Below, one piece after another: positions 1 through 8,935 of a stretch of 64,000 nt of DNA. The notes under the pieces were generated by a model. The model was not told where the DNA came from. It worked only from the letters and a program-made list of their open reading frames with translations, and made no database searches. This stretch comes from Bacteroides sp. UBA7333 (GTDB lineage Bacteria > Bacteroidota > Bacteroidia > Bacteroidales > Bacteroidaceae). The position numbers were made by a program, and so were the translations under genes. The stretch spans positions 72,293 to 136,292 of the forward strand of contig DKPN01000047.1 in assembly GCA_002471195.1 (NCBI GenBank), written 5' to 3'. Positions within the stretch are counted from its first letter, which is position 1; the number at the start of each line of letters is the position of its first letter.

Positions 1-154
1 AAAAGGAGGTTTAATAAAACATACTATCGGTAGAGGCGAAACACTAGGTACTATTGCAACGAAATACAAGGTAAGGGTGAAGGATATTCAGAGTTGGAAC
101 AATCTTTCGAGCACTCGTATTACAGCAGGCAAACAATTGAAAATATATAAATAA
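1..154 (+). CDS. C-terminal fragment of a LysM-domain protein (possibly MltD-type lytic transglycosylase)
   Basis: Frame 2 is open from the window edge to the TAA at 152-154. The readable 50 residues form one LysM repeat: GRGETLGTIATKYKV, then a WNNLSS segment and TAGKQLKIYK, the usual order of a peptidoglycan-binding LysM ending a protein. LysM repeats close MltD-type murein transglycosylases, and in Bacteroides such a gene commonly sits just upstream of relA/spoT, so that is the likely identity. The catalytic part lies outside the window and is not seen. It would act in the cell envelope. Confidence 0.75.
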   Translation, partial: KGGLIKHTIGRGETLGTIATKYKVRVKDIQSWNNLSSTRITAGKQLKIYK

Positions 155-220
155 GGCATCTTCTTCACTTTCATGTATAATTTAATTATTTTTGTGATCG
201 ACCAGTTAAAGAATTAGAGT

Positions 221-2488
221 ATGGATAATGATATGATTCCAAAAGATACGATAGAAGAAGAAGTGATTGAAAACGCTTTTCAGTCGCTGCTTAATGATTA
301 CCTTAAAACGAAACATCGTAAACGCGTTGAAATAATCACTAAGGCTTTTAACTTTGCCAATCAGGCGCATAAAGGAATTAAAAGACGCTCGGGCGAACCT
401 TATATAATGCATCCAATAGCGGTTGCCCAAATTGTATGCAACGAAATTGGATTAGGTTCGACCTCAATTTGTGCTGCATTACTACACGATGTAGTGGAAG
501 ATACAGATTATACCGTCGAAGATATTGAAAATCTTTTCGGCCCTAAAATAGCACAAATCGTTGATGGATTAACCAAAATATCGGGTGGTATTTTCGGTGA
601 CAGAGCATCCGAACAAGCCGAAAACTTTAAAAAGTTACTTCTTACCATGTCTTCTGACATTAGGGTAATTCTCATAAAAATTGCCGATAGACTACACAAC
701 ATGCGTACCTTAGGTTCGATGTTGCCGAATAAACAATATAAAATTGCCGGCGAAACTATCTATATATATGCACCATTGGCCAATAGACTTGGTCTTTATA
801 AAATTAAAACCGAACTAGAAAATCTTAGCTTCAGATACGAACATCCCGAAGAGTATAAGAGCATTGAAGAAAAACTTATTGCGACTGCAGAAGAGCGCGA
901 TAAAGTATTCAATGAATTTACCGCTCCCATACGAGTTCAGCTAGACAACATGGGTCTTAAATATAGAATTCTTGCGCGCGTCAAATCTATCTATTCAATT
1001 TGGAATAAGATGCAAACCAAACATCTTCCATTTGAAGAAATATATGATTTATTGGCAGTGAGGGTAATATTTGAGCCACAAGATCAAGAAGAAGAGTTGA
1101 ACGACTGCTTCGACATATATGTAGCCATCTCTAAAATTTACAAGCCTCATCCCGATCGACTTCGCGACTGGGTTAGTCATCCTAAAGCCAACGGTTATCA
1201 AGCGTTACACGTTACTTTGATGGCCAACAATGGCCAATGGATTGAAGTACAAATCAGAAGTGAAAGAATGAATGATGTGGCAGAACAAGGGTTTGCTGCT
1301 CATTGGAAATATAAAGAAGGAGGAGGTAGCGAAGACGAAGGTGAATTGGAAAAATGGCTCAAAACCATCAAAGAGATTTTGGAAGACCCGCAGCCCGATG
1401 CCATGGATTTTTTAGATACGATTAAGCTTAATTTGTTTGCATCCGAGATATTTGTATTTACCCCAAAAGGAGAAATAAAAACATTACCTCAAAATGCGAC
1501 AGCGTTAGACTTTGCATTCTCACTCCATACCGATATCGGCAGTCATTGTATTGGCGCCAAGGTCAACCATAAGCTTGTACCTCTTAGCCATAAACTAGAG
1601 AGTGGCGATCAAGTTGAAATATTGACATCAAAATCACAGCGTGTACAAGCTCAATGGGAAACATTTGCAACAACAGCACGAGCCAAAACAAAAATAGCAT
1701 CAATTCTTAAAAAGGAGAAAAAGAATATCCAGAAAGAGGGCGAGAGTATTCTCGAAGAATTCTTAAAAAAGATGGAGTTGGCGTTGAATAACAATGTTAT
1801 TCAAAAGTTATGTAAAATGCACAACTACAAAACCGAAGACGAACTTCTTTATGCCATAGGCAGCAATGCAATTGTTCTTGGTGAGAATGATAAAAACATA
1901 TTAAAAGAAAAACAAGAAGCAGGTTGGAAACGCTTACTAACTTTCTCTTTCGGCAATGGTAATGGTAAAAAAGAGAAAGACGAATCGTTGGAGGATAATC
2001 ACCACGATGAGGCAGAAAAAGAAAAAATCAACACCAAAAAAATTCTAAAGCTTACTGAAGATAATTTACAAAAAAAATATATTATGGCCGACTGTTGTCA
2101 TCCCATTCCGGGTGATGATGTATTAGGTTATATCGATGAAAATGATAAAGTCATCATCCACAAGCGTCAATGCCCTATTGCTGCAAAACTAAAGTCAAGC
2201 TATGGCAACCGCATTATTGCCACTGAGTGGGATACACATAAAATATTATCCTTCTTAGTATACATACATATAAAAGGCATTGATGCGATAGGTATTTTAA
2301 ATGAGGTAACCCAAGTTATTTCGGGACAGCTCAATGTAAATATCCGTAAGATAAACCTAGAAACAGAGGATGGTATTTTTGAAGGAAAGTTTCAATTGTG
2401 GGTACACGATGTAAGTGACGTAAAAGCCATTTGTGATAATCTTCGCAAGATAGATAATATAAAAGAGGTAAATAGAGTGGAGTCTTAA
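221..2488 (+). CDS. Bifunctional (p)ppGpp synthetase/hydrolase RelA/SpoT
   Basis: This long RSH enzyme of 755 residues makes and degrades the stringent-response alarmone (p)ppGpp in the cytoplasm. The order is standard: an HD hydrolase domain with an intact HDVVED near residues 89-94 and RLHNMRTL near 157-164; a synthetase domain with RVKSIYS near 253; a TGS domain starting at FVFTPKGEIKTLP; a CC/zinc-finger-like region with CCHPIPGDD and a later Cys; and a C-terminal ACT domain. The intact HD motif argues for hydrolase as well as synthetase activity. The start is the ATG at 221; Met5 is an alternative. Its stop codon overlaps that of the convergent merR-like gene. Confidence 0.96.
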   Translation: MDNDMIPKDTIEEEVIENAFQSLLNDYLKTKHRKRVEIITKAFNFANQAHKGIKRRSGEPYIMHPIAVAQIVCNEIGLGSTSICAALLHDVVEDTDYTVEDIENLFGPKIAQIVDGLTKISGGIFGDRASEQAENFKKLLLTMSSDIRVILIKIADRLHNMRTLGSMLPNKQYKIAGETIYIYAPLANRLGLYKIKTELENLSFRYEHPEEYKSIEEKLIATAEERDKVFNEFTAPIRVQLDNMGLKYRILARVKSIYSIWNKMQTKHLPFEEIYDLLAVRVIFEPQDQEEELNDCFDIYVAISKIYKPHPDRLRDWVSHPKANGYQALHVTLMANNGQWIEVQIRSERMNDVAEQGFAAHWKYKEGGGSEDEGELEKWLKTIKEILEDPQPDAMDFLDTIKLNLFASEIFVFTPKGEIKTLPQNATALDFAFSLHTDIGSHCIGAKVNHKLVPLSHKLESGDQVEILTSKSQRVQAQWETFATTARAKTKIASILKKEKKNIQKEGESILEEFLKKMELALNNNVIQKLCKMHNYKTEDELLYAIGSNAIVLGENDKNILKEKQEAGWKRLLTFSFGNGNGKKEKDESLEDNHHDEAEKEKINTKKILKLTEDNLQKKYIMADCCHPIPGDDVLGYIDENDKVIIHKRQCPIAAKLKSSYGNRIIATEWDTHKILSFLVYIHIKGIDAIGILNEVTQVISGQLNVNIRKINLETEDGIFEGKFQLWVHDVSDVKAICDNLRKIDNIKEVNRVES

Positions 2489-2865
2489 AGAATAGAAGAC
2501 TCCCTTTTTTCATCCGTATCAGGAATTTCGTCTAAGCCCTTTCGAATTCGTTTCAGTTCTTCACGAATGCGTTTTAGGCGTGTAGCGATATCATAATTTT
2601 TGCGTACCGATTTTCTTTCATTCTCCAATCGTTGTCGAGCTCCCGGAATTGTCATCCCCTTCTCCTTTATTAGATAATAGATCAGTTTTATCAAATCAAT
2701 ATCCTCTTTTTGATACTTACGCACACCACGAGCATTGGTTTTAGGAGATATCTGCGGAAATTCTTTTTCCCAAAAGCGTAGCAGCGATTGATTGACATTA
2801 AACATCTCTGCCACTTCAGCAATATTATAATATATCTTGCCCGATTTATCGTTGTCTGTTTCCAT
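2485..2865 (-). CDS. MerR family transcriptional regulator
   Basis: A small DNA-binding protein with an N-terminal MerR winged helix: YYNIAEVAEMFNVNQSLLRF, then WEKEFP and a K-rich wing (RGVRKYQKEDIDLI). It continues into a charged helix (KRIREELKRIRKGL) that looks like the dimerisation coiled coil. There is no recognisable effector domain and no cysteine cluster for metal sensing, so the signal is unknown. I chose the ATG at 2865 (METDNDKSGK). An upstream in-frame ATG at 2889 would overlap the M23 peptidase gene by 20 bases. The gene is probably co-transcribed with that peptidase. Confidence 0.85.
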   Translation of the reverse strand: METDNDKSGKIYYNIAEVAEMFNVNQSLLRFWEKEFPQISPKTNARGVRKYQKEDIDLIKLIYYLIKEKGMTIPGARQRLENERKSVRKNYDIATRLKRIREELKRIRKGLDEIPDTDEKRESSIL

Positions 2866-2869
2866 AGCT

Positions 2870-3838
2870 TTAATCGAATACTTTACCATGATTTGCAGCC
2901 AGTTGAATCATCTTATCATAATCTTCAGCAGCTAAATCCATAAAATAATAGTTTACAGGGTTCACCGGTTTATCCTTCAAATGCACTTCATAATGTAAAT
3001 GTGGTCCGGTACTTTTCCCTGTACTGCCCACTCCACCAATCACTTCACCACGCACTACCTTTTTGCCCGGCTTGGTTTTAATATCCTTTAAGTGAGCATA
3101 CATTGTTTTGTAGCCAAATCCATGATCCACAATTACAGTATTACCATATTCACTCATCCATCCGGTTTTTACCACCACACCATCTCCTGTTACATATACA
3201 TCGGTTCCTGGACTTGCCGAAAAATCCATTCCCGCATGAAACTTCTTTGTACCATATATTGGGTCGATACGCGTACCATAACCCGATGCTGTTTTCTTTA
3301 AGTCTTTATTTGAAATCGGTTGAATGGCAGGAATCGACTTTAACATTACGTCCTGATTCTTCACCATATCAAGCACATCATCGAATGATTTTGACTGAAT
3401 GTATAGTTGCTTATTAAGCAAGTCCATCTTTTGAGTCGTATTTACCACTAAATTAGCACTTGCCATATCCATTAACTGTTCATATCGATTCGTGCCTCCA
3501 TACCCGGCTTTTCGAATATCGCTCGAAATAGGTTCGGCCTGAAAAATGGTACGATACAAGTTGTCATCGCGCAATTGAATGTCTTCGAGCACCCCTAAAG
3601 CATCGTCAAGGCGTTTAGACAATACATTATACTGTGCCAACAACTTACTATTTTCAGAGCGAAGTTGCTTTTCAGAGGGCGATCCGAATATCAATATCAG
3701 GATAATAAAACTACCTGCTCCCAAGCCCATACCAATAAACAACTGGCGTAAAATACCCTTTACACGTTCTTTTACGGTAGGATAAACTTTTTCGTAAGCT
3801 TGAGTACGAGGATTATAAATGTAGTAAACTTTACGCAT
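2870..3838 (-). CDS. M23 family metallopeptidase (murein endopeptidase-like)
   Basis: A predicted zinc peptidase that cuts peptidoglycan cross-bridges, anchored in the inner membrane and facing the periplasm. An N-terminal cytoplasmic stretch precedes one membrane segment (about residues 33-52, LFIGMGLGAGSFIILILIFG). A coiled coil follows (about 55-90), then a C-terminal LytM/M23 domain. All zinc ligands are present: H201-x3-D205 in HAGMD, H249 in YAHL and H280-L-H282 in HLH, so it should be active rather than an EnvC-like activator. It is divergent from alaS and upstream of the merR-like gene. It resembles the common Bacteroidetes M23 protein next to alaS. Confidence 0.92.
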   Translation of the reverse strand: MRKVYYIYNPRTQAYEKVYPTVKERVKGILRQLFIGMGLGAGSFIILILIFGSPSEKQLRSENSKLLAQYNVLSKRLDDALGVLEDIQLRDDNLYRTIFQAEPISSDIRKAGYGGTNRYEQLMDMASANLVVNTTQKMDLLNKQLYIQSKSFDDVLDMVKNQDVMLKSIPAIQPISNKDLKKTASGYGTRIDPIYGTKKFHAGMDFSASPGTDVYVTGDGVVVKTGWMSEYGNTVIVDHGFGYKTMYAHLKDIKTKPGKKVVRGEVIGGVGSTGKSTGPHLHYEVHLKDKPVNPVNYYFMDLAAEDYDKMIQLAANHGKVFD

Positions 3839-3887
3839 CTTAGCAATTATTTCAGATAATGATACGACAAAAATAATAAAAACAAGC

Positions 3888-3895
3888 TATCTTTG
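3888..3895 (+). promoter_or_regulatory. Putative alaS promoter -7 element
   Basis: TATCTTTG fits the Bacteroidetes primary sigma -7 consensus TAnnTTTG and lies 46 bases before the alaS ATG. The -33 element is not clear. Confidence 0.6.
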
Positions 3896-3941
3896 CACCG
3901 CTTTTTTATGAATATTAACCTCAACAATAGATATATAAGTT

Positions 3942-6560
3942 ATGTTGACTGCAAAACAAACTAGAGATTCATTTAAGAATTTCTTCGAATCGAAAGGACA
4001 TCAAATTGTTCCTTCGGCTCCAATGGTAATCAAAGACGATCCTACCTTGATGTTTACTAACGCAGGGATGAATCAATTTAAAGATATTATTTTAGGTAAC
4101 CAACCTATTAAATACCCACGTGTTGCCGATTCTCAAAAGTGTCTTCGTGTTAGCGGAAAACACAATGACCTTGAAGAGGTAGGACACGATACTTATCATC
4201 ATACCATGTTCGAAATGCTAGGAAACTGGTCGTTTGGCGACTACTTCAAGAAAGAAGCTATCGAATGGGCATGGGAATATTTGGTAGATGTATTAAAACT
4301 CGACCCATCGCGCATGTATGCAACTGTATTCGAAGGTAGCCCTGAAGAGGGTTTACAGCGTGATGATGAAGCCGCATCCTACTGGGAAAAATTCTTACCG
4401 GCCGATCATATCATCAATGGTAATAAAAAAGATAACTTCTGGGAAATGGGTGATACAGGTCCTTGTGGTCCATGTTCAGAGATACATATCGACCTTCGTA
4501 CCAACGAAGAGCGTGCAGCTACCTCAGGACGCGATTTAGTAAACCACGATCATCCCCAAGTCATCGAGATTTGGAATCTTGTATTTATGCAATACAACCG
4601 CAAAGCTGATGGCAGCTTAGATGGACTACCTGCAAAAGTAATCGACACAGGTATGGGATTCGAGCGCCTTTGTATGGCACTTCAAGGCAAAACATCCAAC
4701 TATGACACAGATGTATTCCAACCCTTGATCAAAGCCATTGCTCAGCTTTCGAATACAGAATATGGCAAAGATAAGCAACAAGACATCGCAATGCGTGTGA
4801 TTGCCGACCACATTCGTACTATCGCATTCTCTATCACCGACGGCCAATTGCCATCGAATGCAAAAGCTGGCTACGTGATTCGTCGTATCTTACGCCGTGC
4901 AGTACGCTACGGATACACTTTCTTAGGTCAAAAAAGTGCCTTCATGTATAAGTTGATTCCTACCCTTATCGAAAGTATGGGCGATGCTTACCCTGAGTTG
5001 ATTGCACAAAAAGGCTTGATCGAAAAAGTAATCAAAGAAGAAGAAGAATCATTTTTACGTACATTAGAAACTGGTATTCGTTTGTTAGACAAAACGATGA
5101 CAGATACTAAAGCGGCAGGCAAAACCGAAATTAGTGGTAAAGATGCCTTTACGCTATACGATACATTCGGTTTTCCATTAGACTTAACAGAACTGATTCT
5201 TCGCGAAAACGAAATGACCGTGAATATCGATGAGTTCAATGCCGAAATGGAACAACAAAAACAACGTGCTCGCAATGCTGCCGCAGTAGAAACCGGCGAC
5301 TGGATTGTACTAAAAGAAGGCACTACCGAGTTTGTTGGTTACGACTTTACCGAATACGAGACATCAATTCTTCGTTATCGCCAAGTAAAACAAAAAAACC
5401 AAACATACTACCAAATCGTATTAGACTACACTCCATTCTATGCCGAAAGCGGAGGTCAGGTAGGCGATAGCGGTGTTTTAGTAAGTGAGTTCGAAACAAT
5501 CGATATCATCGATACCAAAAAAGAGAACAACTTACCAATCCATATTGCAGCTAAAATGCCTGAGCACCTAGATGCATCGATGATGGCTTGTGTCGACACC
5601 GAAAAACGTGCGGCTTGCGCTGCCAATCACTCGGCTACTCACTTGTTGGATGCAGCCTTGCGCGAAGTGTTAGGCGAACATGTAGAACAAAAAGGTTCAT
5701 TAGTGGGTCCCGAATCATTGCGTTTCGACTTCTCTCACTTCCAAAAAGTAACTGATGCCGAAATTCGTCAAGTAGAACATATCGTGAATGCTAAGATTCG
5801 CGAAAACATAGCCCTACAAGAATATCGCAGCATTCCGATCGACGAAGCAAAAGAGTTGGGTGCAATTGCCCTATTCGGCGAAAAGTATGGCGACCAAGTT
5901 CGTGTTATTCAATTCGGATCATCGATTGAGTTCTGTGGAGGTACACACGTAAAGGCAACCGGTAGTATCGGTATGTTGAAAATTGTATCCGAAAGTTCGG
6001 TAGCAGCTGGCGTTCGTCGTATCGAAGCCTATACAGGTGGTAAAGTAGAAGAGTTGATGGACACCGTACAAGACACCCTTACCGAATTGAAAGCCTTGTT
6101 CAACAATGTGCCCGATTTAGGTATTGCTGTTCGTAAATTCATCGACGAGAATACAGACCTTAAGAAACAAGTTGAAAGCTTCATGAAAGAAAAAGAGGCC
6201 ATCATCAAAGATCGCCTTCTTAAAAACATCGAAGATATCAATGGCATTAAAGTTATCAAATTCTGTGCTCCGATGCCGGCAGAGGCAGTGAAGAACATTG
6301 CCTTCCAGTTGCGTGGAGAAATCACAGAAAATCTATTCTTTGTTGCCGGAACCGAAGATCATAACAAACCAATGCTAACAGTCATGATTAGCGACAATCT
6401 TGTTGCCGGTGGTTTGAAAGCCGGAAATTTGGTAAAAGAAGCAGCTAAGTTGATTAAAGGTGGCGGTGGTGGCCAACCTCATTTTGCTACAGCAGGTGGT
6501 AAAGATGTAGATGGTTTAGGTGCAGCTGTCGAAAAAGTATTAGAGCTAGCCGGTATTTAA
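3942..6560 (+). CDS. alaS: Alanyl-tRNA synthetase
   Basis: Charges tRNA-Ala with alanine in the cytoplasm. At 872 residues it is full length for a bacterial enzyme. The N-terminal class II catalytic core is recognisable (LMFTNAGMNQFKDIILG, then a motif around TYHHTMFEMLGNWSFGDYF). The editing domain has the zinc-binding HSATH motif and the matching CGGTHV motif. The C-terminal region ends in a glycine-rich C-Ala tail (GGGGGQPHFATAGGK). It is monocistronic, with its own promoter upstream and a hairpin terminator 24 bases after the stop. Confidence 0.98.
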   Translation: MLTAKQTRDSFKNFFESKGHQIVPSAPMVIKDDPTLMFTNAGMNQFKDIILGNQPIKYPRVADSQKCLRVSGKHNDLEEVGHDTYHHTMFEMLGNWSFGDYFKKEAIEWAWEYLVDVLKLDPSRMYATVFEGSPEEGLQRDDEAASYWEKFLPADHIINGNKKDNFWEMGDTGPCGPCSEIHIDLRTNEERAATSGRDLVNHDHPQVIEIWNLVFMQYNRKADGSLDGLPAKVIDTGMGFERLCMALQGKTSNYDTDVFQPLIKAIAQLSNTEYGKDKQQDIAMRVIADHIRTIAFSITDGQLPSNAKAGYVIRRILRRAVRYGYTFLGQKSAFMYKLIPTLIESMGDAYPELIAQKGLIEKVIKEEEESFLRTLETGIRLLDKTMTDTKAAGKTEISGKDAFTLYDTFGFPLDLTELILRENEMTVNIDEFNAEMEQQKQRARNAAAVETGDWIVLKEGTTEFVGYDFTEYETSILRYRQVKQKNQTYYQIVLDYTPFYAESGGQVGDSGVLVSEFETIDIIDTKKENNLPIHIAAKMPEHLDASMMACVDTEKRAACAANHSATHLLDAALREVLGEHVEQKGSLVGPESLRFDFSHFQKVTDAEIRQVEHIVNAKIRENIALQEYRSIPIDEAKELGAIALFGEKYGDQVRVIQFGSSIEFCGGTHVKATGSIGMLKIVSESSVAAGVRRIEAYTGGKVEELMDTVQDTLTELKALFNNVPDLGIAVRKFIDENTDLKKQVESFMKEKEAIIKDRLLKNIEDINGIKVIKFCAPMPAEAVKNIAFQLRGEITENLFFVAGTEDHNKPMLTVMISDNLVAGGLKAGNLVKEAAKLIKGGGGGQPHFATAGGKDVDGLGAAVEKVLELAGI

Positions 6561-6583
6561 TATCACGACTTTATATAAAAGAG

Positions 6584-6614
6584 AGGTGTCTCATTGATTT
6601 GAGACACCTTTTTT
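6584..6614 (+). terminator. Rho-independent terminator of alaS
   Basis: A perfect 10-bp stem (AGGTGTCTCA with TGAGACACCT) and a short loop are followed by a run of T. Confidence 0.9.
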
Positions 6615-6693
6615 ATATCCATATATATCAACACAATAATAATAAAAGCGTGGTTTCGTCGAATAGAATAGATACAGAGTGGCTCGTTTATTA

Positions 6694-6701
6694 TATCTTT
6701 G
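6694..6701 (+). promoter_or_regulatory. Putative promoter -7 element of the lysO pair
   Basis: TATCTTTG matches TAnnTTTG and lies 20 bases before the ATG of the first lysO half-gene, so the leader would be very short. Confidence 0.6.
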
Positions 6702-6721
6702 CAGTCTAAATACAATTCAAC

Positions 6722-7003
6722 ATGTTCGTTATAGTGGGAATTATGCTAACAGGTGTTTTAACAGGCTACCTGTTTCGCAAAAAAAACTTTTCGTGGATAC
6801 AACGCCTTATTACTGTATTCATATGGATACTTCTTTTTCTATTGGGAGTCGATGTCGGTTTAAACCCCATCATCATCAACAACATTCACACATTGGGTCT
6901 CGAAGCAGTCTACATTACAGTAGCGGCATGCTTGGGTAGTGCTGTATTCGCATCACTCCTATGGAAATTTGCAAATAAAAATAACAAAAACTCTGATTCA
7001 TGA
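6722..7003 (+). CDS. LysO-family lysine exporter, N-terminal half (separate subunit)
   Basis: A 93-residue membrane protein with about three hydrophobic segments and the motif LFLLGVDVGLNP, matching the first part of the LysO (YbjE, DUF340) lysine exporter. LysO is a single protein of about 300 residues in Escherichia coli. Here it is divided: this gene overlaps the next by four bases (ATGA), and the two add up to 292 residues. The clean translational coupling suggests a real two-gene form, as in other Bacteroidales, not a recent frameshift. The inferred role is export of lysine or toxic analogues across the inner membrane. Confidence 0.8.
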   Translation: MFVIVGIMLTGVLTGYLFRKKNFSWIQRLITVFIWILLFLLGVDVGLNPIIINNIHTLGLEAVYITVAACLGSAVFASLLWKFANKNNKNSDS

Positions 7004-7599
7004 AAGGGAGTATTATCATCGTTTCCTTCTTTATTGTAGGCACTATATTGGGCCTTTACGGGTTGATACCCTCTTTTATCCTCGAAAGCAATCTCAGCTA
7101 TTATGCCTTATGCGGACTTATGTTTTGCGTAGGAATCAGCATTGGATGCAATCCTTCTACCATCAAAAACTTCAAAACGCTCGATCCTCGCATCGCCTTA
7201 TTGCCGCTAATGACAATTGTGGGCACATTGTTCGGATGCATAGTTGCATGTATTTTTACCGGTCGTCCATTTGCCGATTATCTAGCCATAGGTTCAGGTT
7301 TTGGATATTACTCTTTGTCGAGCATTTTTATCACCGAATATAAAGGTGCCGAACTAGGAACCATTGCACTGCTTTCGAATATAACGAGAGAGATTATAGC
7401 ATTACTATCCGCTCCTTTTTTAGTTAAATACTTCGGAAAATTAGCACCAATCTCCGTAGGTGGTGCCACCACTATGGACACAACACTCCCAATCATCACC
7501 CAATATTCGGGGCAACAATTTGTCATCACCTCCATCTATCATGGTTTTCTTGTTGATTTAAGTGTACCGTTTTTAGTATCATTTTTCTGCTCATTATGA
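7000..7599 (+). CDS. LysO-family lysine exporter, C-terminal half
   Basis: A 199-residue polytopic membrane protein with repeated hydrophobic helices. Conserved-looking motifs are FCVGISIGCNPS (echoing the GVDVGLNP motif of the partner), AIGSGFGYYSLSSIFITEY and GGATTMDTTLPII, the signature of the DUF340/LysO C-terminal part. It is translated from the ATG inside the four-base overlap with the upstream half and probably assembles with it. Members export L-lysine; the substrate is not proven here. Confidence 0.85.
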   Translation: MKGSIIIVSFFIVGTILGLYGLIPSFILESNLSYYALCGLMFCVGISIGCNPSTIKNFKTLDPRIALLPLMTIVGTLFGCIVACIFTGRPFADYLAIGSGFGYYSLSSIFITEYKGAELGTIALLSNITREIIALLSAPFLVKYFGKLAPISVGGATTMDTTLPIITQYSGQQFVITSIYHGFLVDLSVPFLVSFFCSL

Positions 7600-7734
7600 T
7601 AGATAGATTACATTTTGGTTACATAATTTGTTAAATTCTGTCATTTACAATCCAACTCATAAAGCTATTTTGAAAAAGATGTTATAAAACACATAAATGA
7701 CATGCCTTTATTTTTATGCTAAAGAACATATTTC

Positions 7735-7742
7735 TATCTTTG
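7735..7742 (+). promoter_or_regulatory. Putative promoter -7 element of the 118-residue exported protein
   Basis: TATCTTTG fits TAnnTTTG. It predicts a leader of about 90 bases before the gene at 7839. Confidence 0.6.
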
Positions 7743-7749
7743 TATCGGT

Positions 7750-7791
7750 AAAAGGATACTATTAAACGGGATAACCTTTTTAATAGGTATT
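7750..7791 (+). other. Hairpin with crossing alternative pairing in the 5' leader
   Basis: Bases 7755-7766 (GATACTATTAAA) pair with 7779-7791 (TTTAATAGGTATT) with one bulged base. AAAAGG at 7750-7755 could also pair with CCTTTT at 7775-7780. The two pairings cross, so they form either a pseudoknot or mutually exclusive folds. It lies between the predicted promoter and the start codon of the small exported protein. Confidence 0.45.
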
Positions 7792-7838
7792 AGATTTTAG
7801 GATTAGTTTTTTAGGTAACAAATTTAAAAGTAGGTATT

Positions 7839-8195
7839 ATGAGAAAATTAGGATTAACATTGGTGGCAATATTTTGCCTAGCTGCTACGTCTTTTGCAGC
7901 ACAAAATCAACCTACAGTTGCAAAATGGGAAAGTAACATTAATGTAAGCAAATTAGGACAATTCTTAAACCTTACATCGTTGCAAAACGAAGAAGTAGCC
8001 AACATTACTGAGTTCTTTAACGAACAAATGGTAAAAGCAACTTCTACAAAAAAGAATCAAGATGCTAAATTGCACACAGCGGTTTATGGTAACTTGAAAT
8101 TAATGAAGCAAACATTGACAAAAGAACAATACTCTAAGTATGTTAAGTTGATGAACGCTACACTTAAAAACAGAGGAATTGAATTAACAAGATAA
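7839..8195 (+). CDS. Small exported protein of unknown function
   Basis: 118 residues. A clear signal peptide (LGLTLVAIFCLAATSFAAQ) is cut after about residue 20, without a lipobox, so the mature protein of about 97 residues should be periplasmic or secreted. The mature part is lysine- and asparagine-rich, with no cysteine, and is predicted mostly helical (NEEVANITEFFNEQM, MKQTLTKEQYSKYVKLM). It has its own promoter, a structured leader and its own terminator. I do not recognise the family; similar small proteins of this type occur in Bacteroidales. Confidence 0.8.
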   Translation: MRKLGLTLVAIFCLAATSFAAQNQPTVAKWESNINVSKLGQFLNLTSLQNEEVANITEFFNEQMVKATSTKKNQDAKLHTAVYGNLKLMKQTLTKEQYSKYVKLMNATLKNRGIELTR

Positions 8196-8218
8196 TTCAA
8201 TTCCCCAAAAATTGTCCG

Positions 8219-8249
8219 AGGTGTTAATAAAGATATTAACGCCTTTTTT
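8219..8249 (+). terminator. Rho-independent terminator of the small exported protein gene
   Basis: AGGTGTTAATA pairs with TATTAACGCCT (one G-T pair) around a short loop, followed by six T. Confidence 0.85.
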
Positions 8250-8400
8250 GTGCTCCATACCCAAGGTTTCACTCATCACAAATAGCCGACTATACCCTCT
8301 TTATCCTCATTAGCTACAGCCTTCTGCCCTCTATATCATTCAAACAACAATCATAACATATTGATTTCGCGCATGCGATATTAAAAGAACAAAGCCAATT

Positions 8401-8435
8401 ACACCCCCATGTATTATATCTTTACATGGGGGTGT
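8401..8435. repeat. Perfect 13-bp inverted repeat (first of a pair)
   Basis: ACACCCCCATGTA (8401-8413) is exactly complementary to 8423-8435, with a 9-base loop. There is no T run after it, so it is not a standard terminator. Confidence 0.85.
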
Positions 8436-8446
8436 AGTGTATACTA

Positions 8447-8481
8447 ACATGGGCATGTAATGCAATGTTACATGCTCATGT
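8447..8481. repeat. 14-bp inverted repeat (second of a pair)
   Basis: ACATGGGCATGTAA (8447-8460) pairs with 8468-8481 with one G-T pair and a 7-base loop. It begins 12 bases after the first inverted repeat and shares the ACATGGG core with it. Confidence 0.85.
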
Positions 8482-8872
8482 AGTTCTTTTATGTCTCCTA
8501 TTTCTGTACACCTCCCCCTTTCATCTCAGTTCAATAACAAAAAGAGTGACCAACTTACTCTCTTACAACTCTAAATCAAACCGGCTCAAATCAATTATAT
8601 AACAATTCACATCAAGCGCAATCAGTAATATACTTTTACAAACAAAACCCTGAAATTTAAGCAACTTGCATCTCGATAAAATAATTTATTATATATCATT
8701 TACCATTTATCAATTTACATCAACTACGTCATAAGCCATAATATACAAGTTCGCAATATACCTAACTCAATAATCGACAAAAAAAGAAACAACTTATCAT
8801 ATTATATATAAGACATTTAAAAAAAATAAAGTGTCAAGAGCGGCTTGTATAAGGGAGAAGAGAAGAAACAAC

Positions 8873-8880
8873 TACATTTG
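8873..8880 (+). promoter_or_regulatory. Candidate distal -7 element for the fimbrial operon
   Basis: TACATTTG fits TAnnTTTG. A TTG lies about 25 bases upstream, wider than the usual spacing, so the assignment is uncertain. Confidence 0.4.
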
Positions 8881-8927
8881 TAATATTTTTTTTAATCAAA
8901 ATATACAACTTATTCCATTTTTAATAC

Positions 8928-8935
8928 TACCTTTG
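8928..8935 (+). promoter_or_regulatory. Candidate proximal -7 element for the fimbrial operon
   Basis: TACCTTTG fits TAnnTTTG and lies about 95 bases before the first ATG of the operon. Confidence 0.5.

Noticed and set aside
6679..7343. Two overlapping open frames in other frames across the lysO pair
   Set aside because: They give His/Cys/Tyr-rich nonsense, whereas the lysO frames give coherent membrane helices.
6722..7599. A frameshift in a single lysO gene
   Set aside because: The junction is a clean four-base ATGA overlap with a start codon and both parts keep full coherent sequence, so two coupled genes are more likely.
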